From Ahaetulla prasina (Eukaryota; Chordata; Lepidosauria; Squamata; Colubridae): DNA of 64,000 nt. Location of the stretch: the NCBI RefSeq assembly GCF_028640845.1, contig NC_080541.1, positions 142,680,464 through 142,744,463 of the forward strand, read 5' to 3'. The translations under genes were made by a program, and so were the position numbers. Below, one piece after another: positions 20,928 to 31,900 of this stretch (position 1 is its first letter; each line of letters begins with the position of its first letter). Under the pieces are notes generated by a model, which made no database searches, was not told the DNA's origin, and saw only the letters and a program-made list of their open reading frames with translations.

Positions 20928-22685
20928 ATGGTTGTCTCAAAGGGGCTTTTTTCCAAAACAACAACAACAACTTTGTTGCTGCAGGGACGAGCCGAGGAGT
21001 TTAGTGGTTATCTATACGATAAAATCGCTCAGCTCCGGGATGGTCTGGACCGAAATTGGGATGATCCAAGCGAGGGAGAGGAGGCACGTCTTGTCGAGTC
21101 TGTTTGGGATGAGTTTGATCCTGTGGCTCCCGAGGACGTGGACAGGCTGTTGGGGAGGCTTCACGCCACGACATGTTTACTGGACCCGTGCCCTTCCTGG
21201 ATGGTACTGGCCACTCAGGAGGTGACACAAGGCTGGCTCCAGAGGATTATCAACGCTTCTTTGTTGGAAGGGGTTTTCCCTGCCGCCTTGAAAGAGGCGG
21301 TGGTGAGACCCCTCCTCAAGAAGCCCTCCCTGGACCCAGCTATTTTAGGTAATTATCGTCCAGTCTCCAACCTTCGCTTTGTTGTGAAGGTTGTAGAGAG
21401 TGCTGTGGCGCGACAGCTACCCCAATACCTGGATGAAGATGTCTATCTAGACCCGTTCCAGTCCGGCTTCCAACCTGGATACAGCACGGAGACAGCTTTG
21501 GTCGCATTGGTGGATGATCTCTGGAGGGTCAGGGACAGGGGTTACTCCTCTGCCCTCGTCCTATTAGACCTCTCAGCGGCTTTTGATACCATCGACCATG
21601 GTATCTTGCTGCGCCGGTTGGGGGGATTGGGAGTGGGAGGCACCGTGTACCAGTGGTTCTCCTCCTATCTCTCCAACCAGTCGCAGACGGTGTTGACAGG
21701 GGGGCAGAGGTCGACCGCGAGGTGCCTCACTTGTGGGGTACCGCAGGGGTCGATTCTCTCGCCCCTGCTGTTCAATATCTACATGAAGCCGTTGGGTGAG
21801 ATCATCAGTGGCTTCGGGGTGAGATACCAGCAGTACGCTGATGACACTCAGCTGTACTTTTCCACCCCGGGCCACCCCAATGAAGTTGTTGAAGTGCTGT
21901 CCCGGTGTTTGGAAGCCGTACGGGTCTGGATGGGGAGAAACAGGCTCAAGCTTAATCCCTCCAAGACGGAGTGGCTGTGGATGCCGGCATCCCGATTCAG
22001 TCAGCTGCAGCCGCGGCTGACTGTTGGAGGCGAGTTACTGGCCCCAAAGGATAGGGTGCGCAACTTAGGTGTCCTCCTGGATGATCGGCTGTCGTTTGAA
22101 GATCATTTGACGGCCGTCTCCAGGAGGGCCTTCCACCAGGTTCGCCTGGTTCGGCAGTTGCGCCCCTTCCTTGATCGGGATGCTTTGTGCACAGTCACTC
22201 ATGCGCTCGTTACCTCTCGCTTGGATTATTGTAATGCTCTCTACATGGGGCTCCCGTTGAAATGCACTCAGAGGCTTCAGCTAGTCCAGAATGCAGCTGC
22301 GCGGGTGATAGAGGGAGCTACGCGTAGCTCCCACGTAACACCATTCCTGCGCAGACTGCACTGGCTACCTGTGGCCTTTCGAGTGCACTTTAAAGTGTTG
22401 GTTATGATCTTTAAAGCGCTCCATGGCTTAGGGCCTGGGTACTTACGGGACCGCCTGCTGTTACCACATGCCTCCCATCGATCCGTACGCTCTCACAGAG
22501 AGGGACTTCTCAGGGTGCCGTCCGCCAAACAATGTCGGCTGGCGGCCCCCAGGGGAAGGGCCTTCTCTGTGGGGGCTCCCACACTCTGGAACAAGCTTCC
22601 CCCGGGTTTACGCCAAATACCTGACCTTCGGACATTCCGTCGCGAACTGAAGACACATCTTTTCATTCGCGCGGGGCTGGCTTGA
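20928..22685 (+). CDS. LINE A ORF2 fragment: reverse transcriptase, 585 codons open
   Basis: Residues from about 17 are LINE A; the first codons read through flanking DNA, so the ATG is fortuitous. Motifs in order: a KPSLDPAILGNYRPVSNL fingers region; palm motif A LVLLDLSAAFDTIDHG; motif B GVPQGSILSPLLFNIYM; catalytic motif C QQYADDTQLY; the LNPSKTEWLW and NLGVLLDD blocks; the thumb segment LDYCNALYMGLPL; the C-terminal block LWNKLPPGLRQIPDLRTFRR. Both catalytic Asp of YADD and the motif A Asp are present. In a full element this protein nicks target DNA and copies its own RNA. Here the endonuclease is missing, so the copy cannot move by itself. Confidence 0.92.
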   Translation: MVVSKGLFSKTTTTTLLLQGRAEEFSGYLYDKIAQLRDGLDRNWDDPSEGEEARLVESVWDEFDPVAPEDVDRLLGRLHATTCLLDPCPSWMVLATQEVTQGWLQRIINASLLEGVFPAALKEAVVRPLLKKPSLDPAILGNYRPVSNLRFVVKVVESAVARQLPQYLDEDVYLDPFQSGFQPGYSTETALVALVDDLWRVRDRGYSSALVLLDLSAAFDTIDHGILLRRLGGLGVGGTVYQWFSSYLSNQSQTVLTGGQRSTARCLTCGVPQGSILSPLLFNIYMKPLGEIISGFGVRYQQYADDTQLYFSTPGHPNEVVEVLSRCLEAVRVWMGRNRLKLNPSKTEWLWMPASRFSQLQPRLTVGGELLAPKDRVRNLGVLLDDRLSFEDHLTAVSRRAFHQVRLVRQLRPFLDRDALCTVTHALVTSRLDYCNALYMGLPLKCTQRLQLVQNAAARVIEGATRSSHVTPFLRRLHWLPVAFRVHFKVLVMIFKALHGLGPGYLRDRLLLPHASHRSVRSHREGLLRVPSAKQCRLAAPRGRAFSVGAPTLWNKLPPGLRQIPDLRTFRRELKTHLFIRAGLA

Positions 22686-22915
22686 ACTGAATTTTATTAA
22701 TTTTAAATTTTTATTACTTAATTTTAAATGGGGTTTTTAGTCTAGTATATTTTAACCTATCAGGCTAATTTTAAAATAAGTTTCTTAATCTGCATTTTAA
22801 ATTGTATATTGTATTATCTGTTTTTATTTTTGCCTGTACACCGCCCTGAGTCCTTCGGGAGAAGGGCAGTATAAAAATCAAATAAATAAATAAATAAATA
22901 AATAAATAAAATAAA
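20975..22915 (+). mobile_element. LINE A (CR1/L2 group), 5'-truncated, intact RT region
   Basis: The copy lacks ORF1, the endonuclease and the first part of the linker, but carries the reverse transcriptase, thumb and C-terminal parts in one unbroken frame to the natural stop. It ends with an AT-rich 3' UTR, the terminal hairpin (ACCGCCCT 22840-22847, AGGGCAGT 22863-22870) and a (TAAA)n tail. The absence of any frameshift over about 1.7 kb marks a young insertion compared with the copies at 26784 and 35361. Orientation is opposite to BCAR3. Confidence 0.92.
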
Positions 22916-23540
22916 CTAGACTTTATTTAAACAAAGTCCAGTTGCCTTTTGAAAAAGCACTTTTGGGATACCTATAAAGTAATAAAGGAAAGTTTTTAAA
23001 AAAACAAATCATATTGTTATATTGAACTAAGTTCTTCAAAAATGGTTCAAAATTAAAGATTTGATGGTTTGCTAAATGATGCCTTCCAGATTTGGAATCT
23101 TTCAATCTATGAAGAACTATGAATATATTGTGTCTGGACTGTAACTATTTTTTTTTAAAAGCTGATGATGTAGATATGGAAGAATGTCTGTGTTCCAGAC
23201 TCTAAATACTGACTTAGTAAGATCTGTCATCTCTCATTCTTTGAAGTATGTTAGTATTATTCAATCATTAAAAAAAGTAGTATACAAGAGACAAGGAGCA
23301 AAGACCAGGACAAGAAGGAAAAAATGGAATCATCAGCTGGAACAGAAGGGGAATTAGAACTGAGAAACCAGCAAAAAGAAGATAACAAGGAAGAGACACT
23401 ATTAAAATTAATATGAATTGAGGAATTAAAACAGCGGGAAAACATTTTAATTTTTTTTTAAAAGAAATGGGAGGAACTGGAAGAGATATTAATTGGAAAA
23501 TACACCATATCCTGTAGGTATTGGGCATATTATATACAAC
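22916..23540. other. Intron segment, no gene seen
   Basis: AT-rich unique sequence between a LINE tail and a polypurine tract. No exon or transposon ends were recognised. Confidence 0.5.
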
Positions 23541-24003
23541 AACGAAAAGAGAGAGGGAAATGGAGTGGAGTGGAAGGGAGTAGGAGAGGAAGGGGTAGAG
23601 AGGGGAAAGGAGAGAGAGAAGTTTGTTCCATTGCGCAGGGCTGGCCTAATAGTTTTAATGGGGGTTTTTATTAGAATTTTATTAGAGTTTTAATTATCTT
23701 TAGCTAAATTGAATAAGTTTTTTAATAATGTTTTAATTTTTGTATTCTTGTTTTTTACCTCGCTGTAAACCGCCCTGAGTCCTTCGGGAGAAGGGCGGTA
23801 TATAAATCATTAAAAAAAAAGTGGAGGGGAGAAGAAGAGTAGAAAGGGAAGGAGAGGGAAGCGGAGAAGAAGAGAGAGAGGAAATAGAGAGGGGAGAGGA
23901 GAAGGAGAGAAAGAGAGGGAAGGAGAGGGAAAAAGAGGAGAAGGAAGAAAGAGAGGGGAGAAGGGAAGAGAGGGAAGAGAAAGAAGAGGAAAGGAGATGG
24001 ATT
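23541..24003. repeat. Polypurine (GA-rich) tract split by a LINE fragment
   Basis: The plus strand is almost pure purine from 23541 to about 23620 and again from 23821 to 24003 (GGAGA, GAAGA and GAGAGG units). The LINE A 3' fragment at 23625-23812 lies between them. Long homopurine tracts can form H-DNA. The open frames on both strands here are low-complexity artefacts. Confidence 0.85.
23625..23812 (+). mobile_element. LINE A 3'-end fragment, 188 bp
   Basis: It begins at the last codons of the ORF (CGCAGGGCTGGCCTAA, with the stop codon), then has the 3' UTR, which matches the copy at 26784 closely, the terminal hairpin (ACCGCCCT 23769-23776, AGGGCGGT 23792-23799) and an A-rich tail. Confidence 0.88.
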
Positions 24004-24180
24004 GTTGTTGCAAAATTGTGTGAAATATGGTGTACAGGAGAAAAGAAAACAGATGGGCAATTTTTTTTTTTAGGGTTATACTATTGAAATTATAATGAAA
24101 AATAATATGGTGGACATTAAAGCATATTGGTTTAGATGTTATTGCATACTTCTTAATATTTATATGAAAATAAAAATTTT

Positions 24181-26035
24181 GTGTAAAATAGAATAGAATA
24201 GAATTTTTTTTTATTGGCCAAGTGTGATTGGACACACAAGGAATTTGTCTTGATGCATATGCTCTCAGTGTACATAAAAGAAAAGATACGTTCATCAAGG
24301 TACAACATTTACAACACAATTGATGGTCAATATATCAATATAAATCATAAGGATTGCCAGCAACAAGTTATAGTCATACAGTCATAAGTGGAAAGAGATT
24401 GGTGATGGGAACTATGAAACGATTAATAGTAGTGCAGATTCAGTAAATAGTCTGACAGTGTTGATGGAATTATTTGTTTAGCAGAGTGATGGCCTTCGGG
24501 AAAAAACTGTTCTTGTGTCTAGTTGTTCTGGTGTGCAGTGCTCTATAGCGTCGTTTTGAGGGTAGGAGTTGAAACAGTTTATGTCCAGGATGCGAGGGAT
24601 CTGCAAATATTTTCACGGCCCTCTTCTTGATTCGTGCAGTATACAGGTCCTCAATGGAAGGCAGGTTGGTAGCAATTATTTTTTCTGCAGTTCTAATTAT
24701 CCTCTGAAGTCTGTGTTTTTCTTGTTGGGTTGCAGAACCGAACCAGACAGTTATAGAGGTGCAAATGACAGACTCAATAATTCCTCTGTAGAATTGGATC
24801 AGCAGCTCCTTGGGCAGTTTGAGCTTACTGAGTTGGCAGAAAGAACACTCTTTGTTGTCTTTTTTTAATGATGTTTTTGATGTTAGCTGTCCATTTGAGA
24901 TCTTGCAATATGATAGAACCCAGAAATTTGAAGGTTTCTACTGTTGATACTGTGTTGTCAAGTATTGTGAGAGGTGGAAGTATGGAAGGGTTTCTCCTAA
25001 AGTCTACCACCATTTCTACGGTTTTGAGTGTGTTCAGTTCCAGATTGTTTTGGTTGCACCACAAGGCTAGTCGTTCGACCTCTCGCCTATATGCGGATTC
25101 ATCATTGTCTCGAATGAGACCAATCACTGTTGTGTCATCTGCGAACTTCAGTAGCTTAACAGATGGATCATTGGAGATGCAGTCATTGGTATACAGAGAG
25201 AAGAGAAGTGGGGAGAGCACACAGCCTTGGGGGGCCCCTGTGCTAATTGTACAGGTATTTGATGTGATCTTGCTTAGCTTCACCTGCTGCTTCCTGTTTG
25301 TTAGGAAGCTTGTGATCCACTTACAAGTCTGTTCCGGTACCTGTAGCTGGTTTAGCTTAGTTAGAAGAATGTCTGGAATGATGGTATTGAATGCTGAACT
25401 AAAGTCTACAAAAAGGACCCTTGCATAGGTCTTTGGAGACTCAAGATGTTGTAGGATGTAGTGCAGAGCCATATTAACAGCATCATCTGTTGATCTATTT
25501 GCTCGGTATGCAAATTGCAAGGGGTCTAAGAGCGGATCCGTGATGGTTTTCAGGTAGGAAAGCACTAGCCTTTCAAAGGTTTTCATGACTACAGATGTTA
25601 AAGCAACTGGTCTGTAGTCATTCAGTTCCTTGATGGTGGGCTTCTTCGGCACTGGGATGATGGTAGAGCGTTTGAAGCAAGAAGGAACATAGCACATCTC
25701 TAGTGATTTATTGAAAATATGGGTGAAGATGGGGGCCAATTGGTCAGCACAGACTTTTAAGCAAGAAGGAGTTATCTTGTCTGGGCCTGGAGCTTTTCCT
25801 GGCTTTTGTCTGTGAAATAGGTCCTGCACTTCCTTTTCTGTGATCACTAGGGGTTGTGAACCCAATGAAATGGGGTCAGTTGTAGGAGGCTTGGCTGTTG
25901 TTGGTGTGTCTGAGATGGGGGTTGTGGAGATAGGTGGCTGTAGTTTCCTTTCAAACCTGCAGTAAAACTCATTCAGGTCATCTGCCAGTTGTTGATTACC
26001 TTCAGCCTGGGAAGGAGGTTTGCCATAGCCAGTGA
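24181..26035 (-). mobile_element. LINE B (CR1/L2 group) with (AATAG)n tail, 5'-truncated
   Basis: Read on the minus strand, the element runs from 26035 through an RT reading frame to a 3' UTR and a short TATTC-type tail at about 24186-24203 (AATAG on the plus strand). The 3' part is the same sequence as the insertion at 52650-53786, which confirms the family. The frame is broken near 24836 (two bases missing compared with the second copy), with further 1-bp differences near 24597 and 24680. Snake genomes are reported to carry abundant CR1-L3 LINEs with AATAG-rich ends; this family may be one of them. Confidence 0.88.
24825..25865 (-). pseudogene. LINE B ORF2: reverse transcriptase, frameshifted
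   Basis: 346 codons are open. Visible motifs: KAPGPDKI (fingers), NDYRPVALTSVVMKTFE, motif A VLFVDFSSAFNTI, motif B GAPQGCVLSPLLFSLY, catalytic motif C LKFADDT, and the block FKFLGSIILQDLKW. The frame then shifts just after KKRQQR. The lost continuation (beginning FFLRQL in the other copy) is still recognisable downstream in another frame to about 24500. The endonuclease is absent. It belongs to the CR1/L2 group by its ADD box and motif B wording. Confidence 0.9.
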
Positions 26036-26590
26036 TAAAAAAAGGGGTAAATAATGTGGAATAAGGAAAATGGAATGTAATAATTATGAATATGTTTATC
26101 TGTATTGAAATGTATGATACTCAAACAGCACCATACACAATGATATGTATAAATTTTAAAAAAATAAAAACTTGATGGGGAAAAAAAAGTAGTTACAGGA
26201 CAAGCCTAAAGGAATTACTAGTGTGAGGAAGGCACCAAGTTAGTTCTCTGTGCAGAGAACAGATTGTACAGACTTGGTATTGAAGGAGAGATAAGACCCA
26301 GTATTATGACTACGTGATTCTAGGTTCATTGTTAAAAAACTGAATCACAGTGTGGAAAAATGGAAGGAAATTATAGTTTCAGTAGAGCCCATCTAATATG
26401 GGCTTTTTAATGTATGTTTAAAATATAATTTAGGTATAGATATAATTCAAGTAGGGTTTTGCTTTATTATTTTGATATGATTATATTTTACTTAAGGTAT
26501 TTTTTTTCATTTTCAAGTTTCTTTGGGGGGGTTTCTCTTTGCTTTTGTTTTTAGGTAGTTTATTATAGGCTTTTATTTTCTTTCATTTCT
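26036..26590. other. Intron segment, AT-rich
   Basis: 26041-26185 ends in A-rich AAATAAAAAC and may be another LINE 3' end, but the family is not recognised. 26186-26590 shows nothing definite apart from T-rich runs. Confidence 0.4.
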
Positions 26591-26597
26591 CTTCAAG

Positions 26598-26605
26598 AGA
26601 TAGAT

Positions 26606-26684
<79 letters not shown>

Positions 26685-26745
26685 GATGGATGGATAGATA
26701 GATGATAGATAGATAGAGGATGGATAGACAGATAAATGGATAGAT
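26598..26745. repeat. (GATA)n microsatellite
   Basis: About 150 bp of ATAG/GATA units, pure in the centre and with GATG and GACA variants at the right. GATA arrays are the core of the Bkm satellite first described in snakes. Confidence 0.97.
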
Positions 26746-26747
26746 AA

Positions 26748-26783
26748 CCTGTTTCCCTGAAAATAAGACCTATCCCAAAAATA
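26748..26783. mobile_element. Left part of a CCGTGTTTCCCC-family MITE, split by LINE A
   Basis: CCTGTTTCCCTGAAAATAAG matches the end of the element at 11905. The sequence CCCAAAAATA is interrupted at 26783 by LINE A and resumes after its tail at 28972 with AAAATAAGACATAGCATG. Confidence 0.6.
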
Positions 26784-26789
26784 GCCGGG

Positions 26790-27110
26790 ATGGCGGTTGA
26801 CACCCCCAGACTTATGGTTATGGGGGACTTCAACCTGCCGTCGCTCAGTGAAGCATCAACGGCTGCTCGGGAGCTCATGGCTTCCATGACGGACCTGACC
26901 CAGTTAGTTCAGGGTCCCACTCACATCGGGGGAAACACTCTGGATCTGATTTTTGCCTCTGGACAGTGGTTGAATGATCTAGAATTAGGGGATTTAGTCA
27001 TCAAACCCCTGTCATGGTCAGACCATTCACTCCTGCGACTTGACTTTCGAACCGCCAACCCCACCGCAGGGAGACGGGGCCAATTCGTTGGTTCCATCCC
27101 AGGCGCCTGA
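26790..27110 (+). pseudogene. LINE A endonuclease, C-terminal remnant
   Basis: The remnant of an APE-type endonuclease. It shows MVMGDFNLPSL (GDFN motif) and LSWSDHSLLRLDF (SDH motif with the catalytic His), separated by the TLDLIFASG block. These are the last active-site motifs of the domain; the N-terminal Glu motif is missing because of 5' truncation. The frame then shifts; the proper continuation (linker starting RRLMDPERF) is in another frame from about 27085. Confidence 0.85.
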
Positions 27111-27645
27111 TGGACCCAGAGAGGTTTCTGACGGAACTTGGGCCATTTCCTGAGGATCTAGCTCACGGCTCGTCTGAAGAACTAGTGGCTGCCTGGGAAA
27201 GGGTGGCGGCTGGGGCTTTGGACTGTGTTGTGCCTTTGCGGCCTCTGACCCGGCGTCGATCTCAACCGGCTCCTTGGTATTCTGAGGAGCTGAGGGAGAT
27301 GAAGTGCCGGAAAAGACGCCTAGAGAATAATTGGAGGGCCAGTCGTTCTGAATCTGACCGAACACTAGTAAGGTCTCATATTCAGACCTACCTAGTGGCA
27401 ATAAGAACGGCAAAACGTGAGTATTTTTCCGCTCTTATTGCATCGGCAGATAACCGCCCAGCTGTCCTGTTTAGGGTGACCCGCTCCCTCCTTCTGCAGG
27501 GAGCACGGGAGGACCCCTTGCGAGGGCGTGCTGAGGATTTTGGACAATATCTGCACGATAAAATCGCTCAGATTGGGGATGGTCTGGACTCCGATTGGGT
27601 AGATTCGGGCGGGATGATGGAGGGAGATCTTGAGGACGTCATCTA
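27110..27645 (+). pseudogene. LINE A ORF2 linker region, ends at premature TAG
   Basis: The 178 residues between endonuclease and RT include PAPWYSEELREMKCRKRRLE, a conserved segment of the LINE linker (Trp-Tyr followed by a charged helix), then TYLVAIRTAKREYFSALI and AEDFGQYLHDKIAQI. The TAG at 27643-27645 interrupts EDVI/EDFD, where the copy at 35361 reads ETIWEEFD (Trp). The same region is intact in that copy. Confidence 0.85.
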
Positions 27646-28799
27646 GGAAGATTTCGATGCTGTGGCTCCCGAGGACATGGACAGGATACTGGGGAGGCTT
27701 AACACGACCACATGTTTATTGGACCTGTGTCCCTCCTGGCTGGTACTGGCCACCCAGGAAGTTACACGAGGCTTCAGGGAATTGTCAACGCCTCTTTGAT
27801 GGAGGGTGTCTTCCCCGCCACCTTAAAAGAGGGGGTGGTGAGACCCCTCCTCAAGAAGCCCTCCTTGGATCCTTTAGAGATGCTTTAGAGAATTACCGTC
27901 CCGTCTCCAACCTTTGTTTTGTGGCAAAGGTTGTTGAGAATGTGGTGGCGCAAAAGCTCCCCCAGCACCTGGATGAAACTGTCTATCTTGACCCATCCCA
28001 GTCCAGCTTCCGGCCTGGGTACAGCACAGAGACGACATTGGTCGCATTGGTGGATGATCTTTGGAGGGCCTGGGACAGGGGTTGTTCCTCTGCCCTGGTC
28101 CTATTAGATCTCTCAGCGGCTTTTGATACCATCGACCATGGTATCTTGCTGCGACGGCTGGAGGGGTTAGGAGTGGGGGGCACCATCTTTCGGTGGTTCT
28201 TCTCCTTCCTTTCTGATCGGTTGCAGACGGTGTTGGCAGGAGGGCAGAGATCAGCCACGAGGTGCCTCATGTGTGGGGTGCCACAGGGGTCAGTTCTCTC
28301 ACCTCTCTTGTTCAACATCTACATGAAGCCGCTAGGTGAGATCATCCGTGGTTTTGGGGTGCGGTGTCACCTGTACACTGATGATACACAGCTGTACATT
28401 TCCACCCCTAACCACCCCAATGAAGCCGTTGAAGAGATGTCCCGGTGTCTGGAGGCCGTGCAAGTCTGGATGGGGAAAAACAGGCTCCGACTCAACCCTT
28501 CCAAGACTGAGTGGCTGTGGATGCCGACATCCCGGTACAGCCAGCTGATTCCATCGCTGACTGTAGGGGGCGAGTCATTGGCCCCCATGGAAAGGGTCCG
28601 CAATCTAGGCGTCCTCCTGGATGTACGGCTGTCTTTAGAAGAGCATATGGCTGTCTTTAGAAGAGCACGGAGGGCCTTCTCCGTGGAGGCCCCTGCCCTC
28701 TGGAACGAGCTGCCTCCAGGGATACGTCAACTCCCTGACCTCCGGACCTTCCAACGCGAGCTGAAGACATTTTTGTTCTATCGCGCAGGGCTGGCCTAA
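27630..28799 (+). pseudogene. LINE A reverse transcriptase with YTDD and thumb deletion
   Basis: Motif A LVLLDLSAAFDTIDHG and motif B GVPQGSVLSPLLFNIYM are intact, but the catalytic box reads HLYTDDTQLY (Ala to Thr in YADD). After NLGVLLDVRLSLEEH about 190 residues of thumb are missing compared with the copy at 20975. The sequence jumps to RRAFSVEAPALWNELPPG and the natural stop. A 19-bp direct repeat (28627-28645 and 28649-28667) marks the join. The first codons are out of the true frame, since a deletion near 27770 restores it. Confidence 0.88.
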
Positions 28800-28971
28800 T
28801 AGTTTTAATAGGGGTTTTGTATTAGAGTTTTTAGTTCTTCTTAGCCAAATTGAATTAGTTTTTTTAAAAAATGTTTTTAATTTTTGTGATTGTTGTTTTA
28901 TTTGGCTGTAAACCACCCTGAGTCCTTCGGGAGAAGGGCGGTATATAAATTAAAATAATAAATAAATAAAT

Positions 28972-31900
28972 AAAATAAGACATAGCATGTTTTTTTACGT
29001 GTGCGTATAATTGTGTTTTGAAAACAAAACGTTAATTTTAGTATGTTTTAAATTCAAATAAAATTAAATTAATGAACTAGATAGTAAATATTGGAGAGTT
29101 TGCTAATAGAACACACAGTAGTGTGTTCTATTGGCCATAGGATGGAAGATCTCCATGGGTTGGAATTAATTGAAATCAAATAGACACTGGTTGGAATCAG
29201 AAGGGGAAAGCCCTGGGTAGATTCTCAAAAATTAGTAGGCATTAATGACACAACAGAAACCTGAGGACCTTCTCAAGCAGTGGAAAATTCAATAATTTCT
29301 CAAAGAGAGCCATCAGACAGGTTTTGGGTCATGATAGAAGCTTGAAGGAAGACAGTTTGAATCCAAAGAGTAACAGCAAATGAGTAGAACAATTGCACCA
29401 AGATCATTTGTAAACTCCCGAAGTGTTTAATAAATGTTTGCTCCACCTTTACGAAGGCAAAGAGAGAGAGGGAGAGAGAGGGAGGAAAGGAGAGATTAGG
29501 TTATACCCATTTGACACTAGCATTTTATGCAATGACCACAGGGTTGAAGGCCATGATTGGATTGAGTGAGACAAGAGGTCAACCTTATGAACAACCTTAA
29601 TGAGTTTTGAAAGTACTAAGAGAAAGGAAGGAAAGCAAGACAACAATAAAGCAAGAAAAATAAATAAATTCGGACTTTCCACTCAAGAATGACATACTAA
29701 TATTCTGCCTATGAAAAAGAAACTAAAGGGGTTTGGTAGGAATGAGGTCTAGTTGCAAGGTAGCCATTGGGGCAAGACTCCCATAAATTAATTCTAGAAG
29801 ATGTAGAACTTCTGAACTGAACAAGGATATAACTCACACATGTGAAACACAGAAAATACATTGAAAACTCTTCTTTCTGCTAATGGCAAAGCCAAAGACT
29901 GGCCCTGCTTCCAAATATGGCGCTAGCTCTGAATTATAAACAAATAGGAAGTCAATATAGAAAGACTTAGCATGTAAAATGAGTGAGGATCCCCCAGTAA
30001 ATTGTCCCTTACTTTTTTGTGTGCACATAATGTCAAATCGTTTTTCTGGCCACACATCTGGCTGTGATTCCACTTCCATATGCCAACTTGGCTGGTTTAG
30101 TCTCATTTATCAATGGTAAAAGTAGATCTGCAAGTGGGTGACCCACATGTGGAGTTACTCAGAACAACCTACCTGTTCAAAGCCTCTATTTTCTCATTCC
30201 TCACTCTTCGCTTTCATGATTAATATGCTTTCATGATGAAAGGCTTGTGACAGCCATGCCGCCACATTTGTGAAAATGACTCCATTCACTGGGAATCATA
30301 AATCCAAGAAATCTATTACTGCTTGCAACAAAACGATAAACATACTTCAGATGTCATCTTATTAGGTTCCCAAGCAGTAGTTCTCATTATTCTTTACTGA
30401 AAAAGCTATGACGAAGACCAAACACATCCTTATATGTATTTTCAAACTAAAAATTGCATCTGATAAAAGGCAGTATACCTTGATTAGGGCTCAGATCCTG
30501 TTCCTCTGAAAAACAGACTAGAGCAATTCTATATTACTTGGTATGATTAGCAAGACAAATTACGTTTCTTCTGGCTGCTGCTGGCAATCCAGCAAATTCT
30601 CAGCAACTCTTGGTGATTCTCCCTATAATAATGCAGACACTTCTAATTTCCATACTGTTCATTATAGCTCACAAGTCCCTTCCGGTTGTCTTAATTTTAC
30701 AGATGCTAATATATTAGTCCTAATTGGAGTCATGACCTGGGCCCACCATCTCTCAGACATATATTCTAATTTTGGATAGCTAAAATTAAATATAGAAGAT
30801 AATTTTTTCTATATCCAGAGAAGTTTAAAATATAATTGCAATGACTTTTATTAAACCAGAAGGAATGGAGACCTTGAAAGCTTTATAGTGAATATACCAG
30901 GTCTATTTTAAGCAGCTGGAAACCTTTTTAATAAAAAACTTATATCTGAACAAGGCCAGCTGGGTTTCTTTATAAAAATGCTGCCCTTTATCCTGTTCCC
31001 TGAGATAACGTATAGACTGAACCAATGGAAAGTTACCATGACAACACACAGCATCATTTTAAGTATTACAGACACACAGCAAGATAATCAGCACAGTCAA
31101 GAATTGTATTTATGATTTGGCTTTGATATCAAATGTTAAGCTCCAACATTCATATGGATGCTTTGATTCTAGTCAAAATCAAATAACAGCATTTACACTC
31201 TTAATTCCAATCTAAACACCCTTTATTAAACTGCTGCCTTTGCATCAGGAGCAACCTTTTCAATTATTCTGACACTGTCTTTCTGATAATTTTGGGACTT
31301 CTCTATGTGGTTTTCACAAGCCTTTACCACCCTGGCATTTTCTGTCTGGGTTAGATCCAAAGATAATTTGGTTGAGAATTCTGAGAACTCTAATCCCAGC
31401 ATGCGTTGGAAGATCCTGGATTGAGGAAAATGATTTACATCCACTTGACAAAAGAACATCTTAGAGAGCTTTTTCAAAAACTGCAATTAGACAATTTTAA
31501 ACTGCAATATTAGGATCTTATGGGATTGGAACATTCTCTGTATGGCTGTCAATATTACTCAAATTATGAAGCATGAAACATTTTTTCCTGTCTTCTTTCC
31601 TTGTTAATCTTGATTAAAAATAAGACAGCTTGTACAAATTTCATTTTTATCACCATCGTGACTACACAAATAAAATGAACTTTGCTTCTGCTGTTTGACT
31701 GCTAACTACACTTATGGAGCATTGAGACAAAACAAGCTTGTATAATGGTATAGTTTTACCATCAAGTATCTTCGACTACAAAATGCCTTTTAAAAATCAG
31801 AAAAGAAGACATCATTTTTAGGTAGTTGATTTCCATACTCAGGCCAACCAGTTTCTCTTTAACCATTGCCACAACATGTCACTCACTAATGTGGAGGCAG

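Larger units (their letters stand above)
26784..28971 (+). mobile_element. LINE A (CR1/L2 group), longest copy, decayed
   Basis: It includes the C-terminal part of the endonuclease, the linker, the RT and the 3' UTR with terminal hairpin (ACCACCCT 28912-28919, AGGGCGGT 28935-28942) and A/T tail. It is broken by a frameshift near 27070-27107, a TAG at 27643-27645 in place of a sense codon, a deletion near 27770, and a large deletion of the thumb at about 28645-28667. It has inserted into a MITE with a short A-rich target duplication. Confidence 0.9.

Noticed and set aside
23810..24319. Long frames on both strands across the purine tract
   Set aside because: Low-complexity Glu/Arg/Lys or Ser/Leu/Pro translation of GA-rich DNA.
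26598..26745. CRISPR-like regular repeat
   Set aside because: A 4-bp microsatellite without spacers in a vertebrate intron.
31226..31486. 86-codon minus-strand open frame
   Set aside because: No known domain, no splice context consistent with BCAR3, and no transposon around it; the length is expected by chance in 64 kb.
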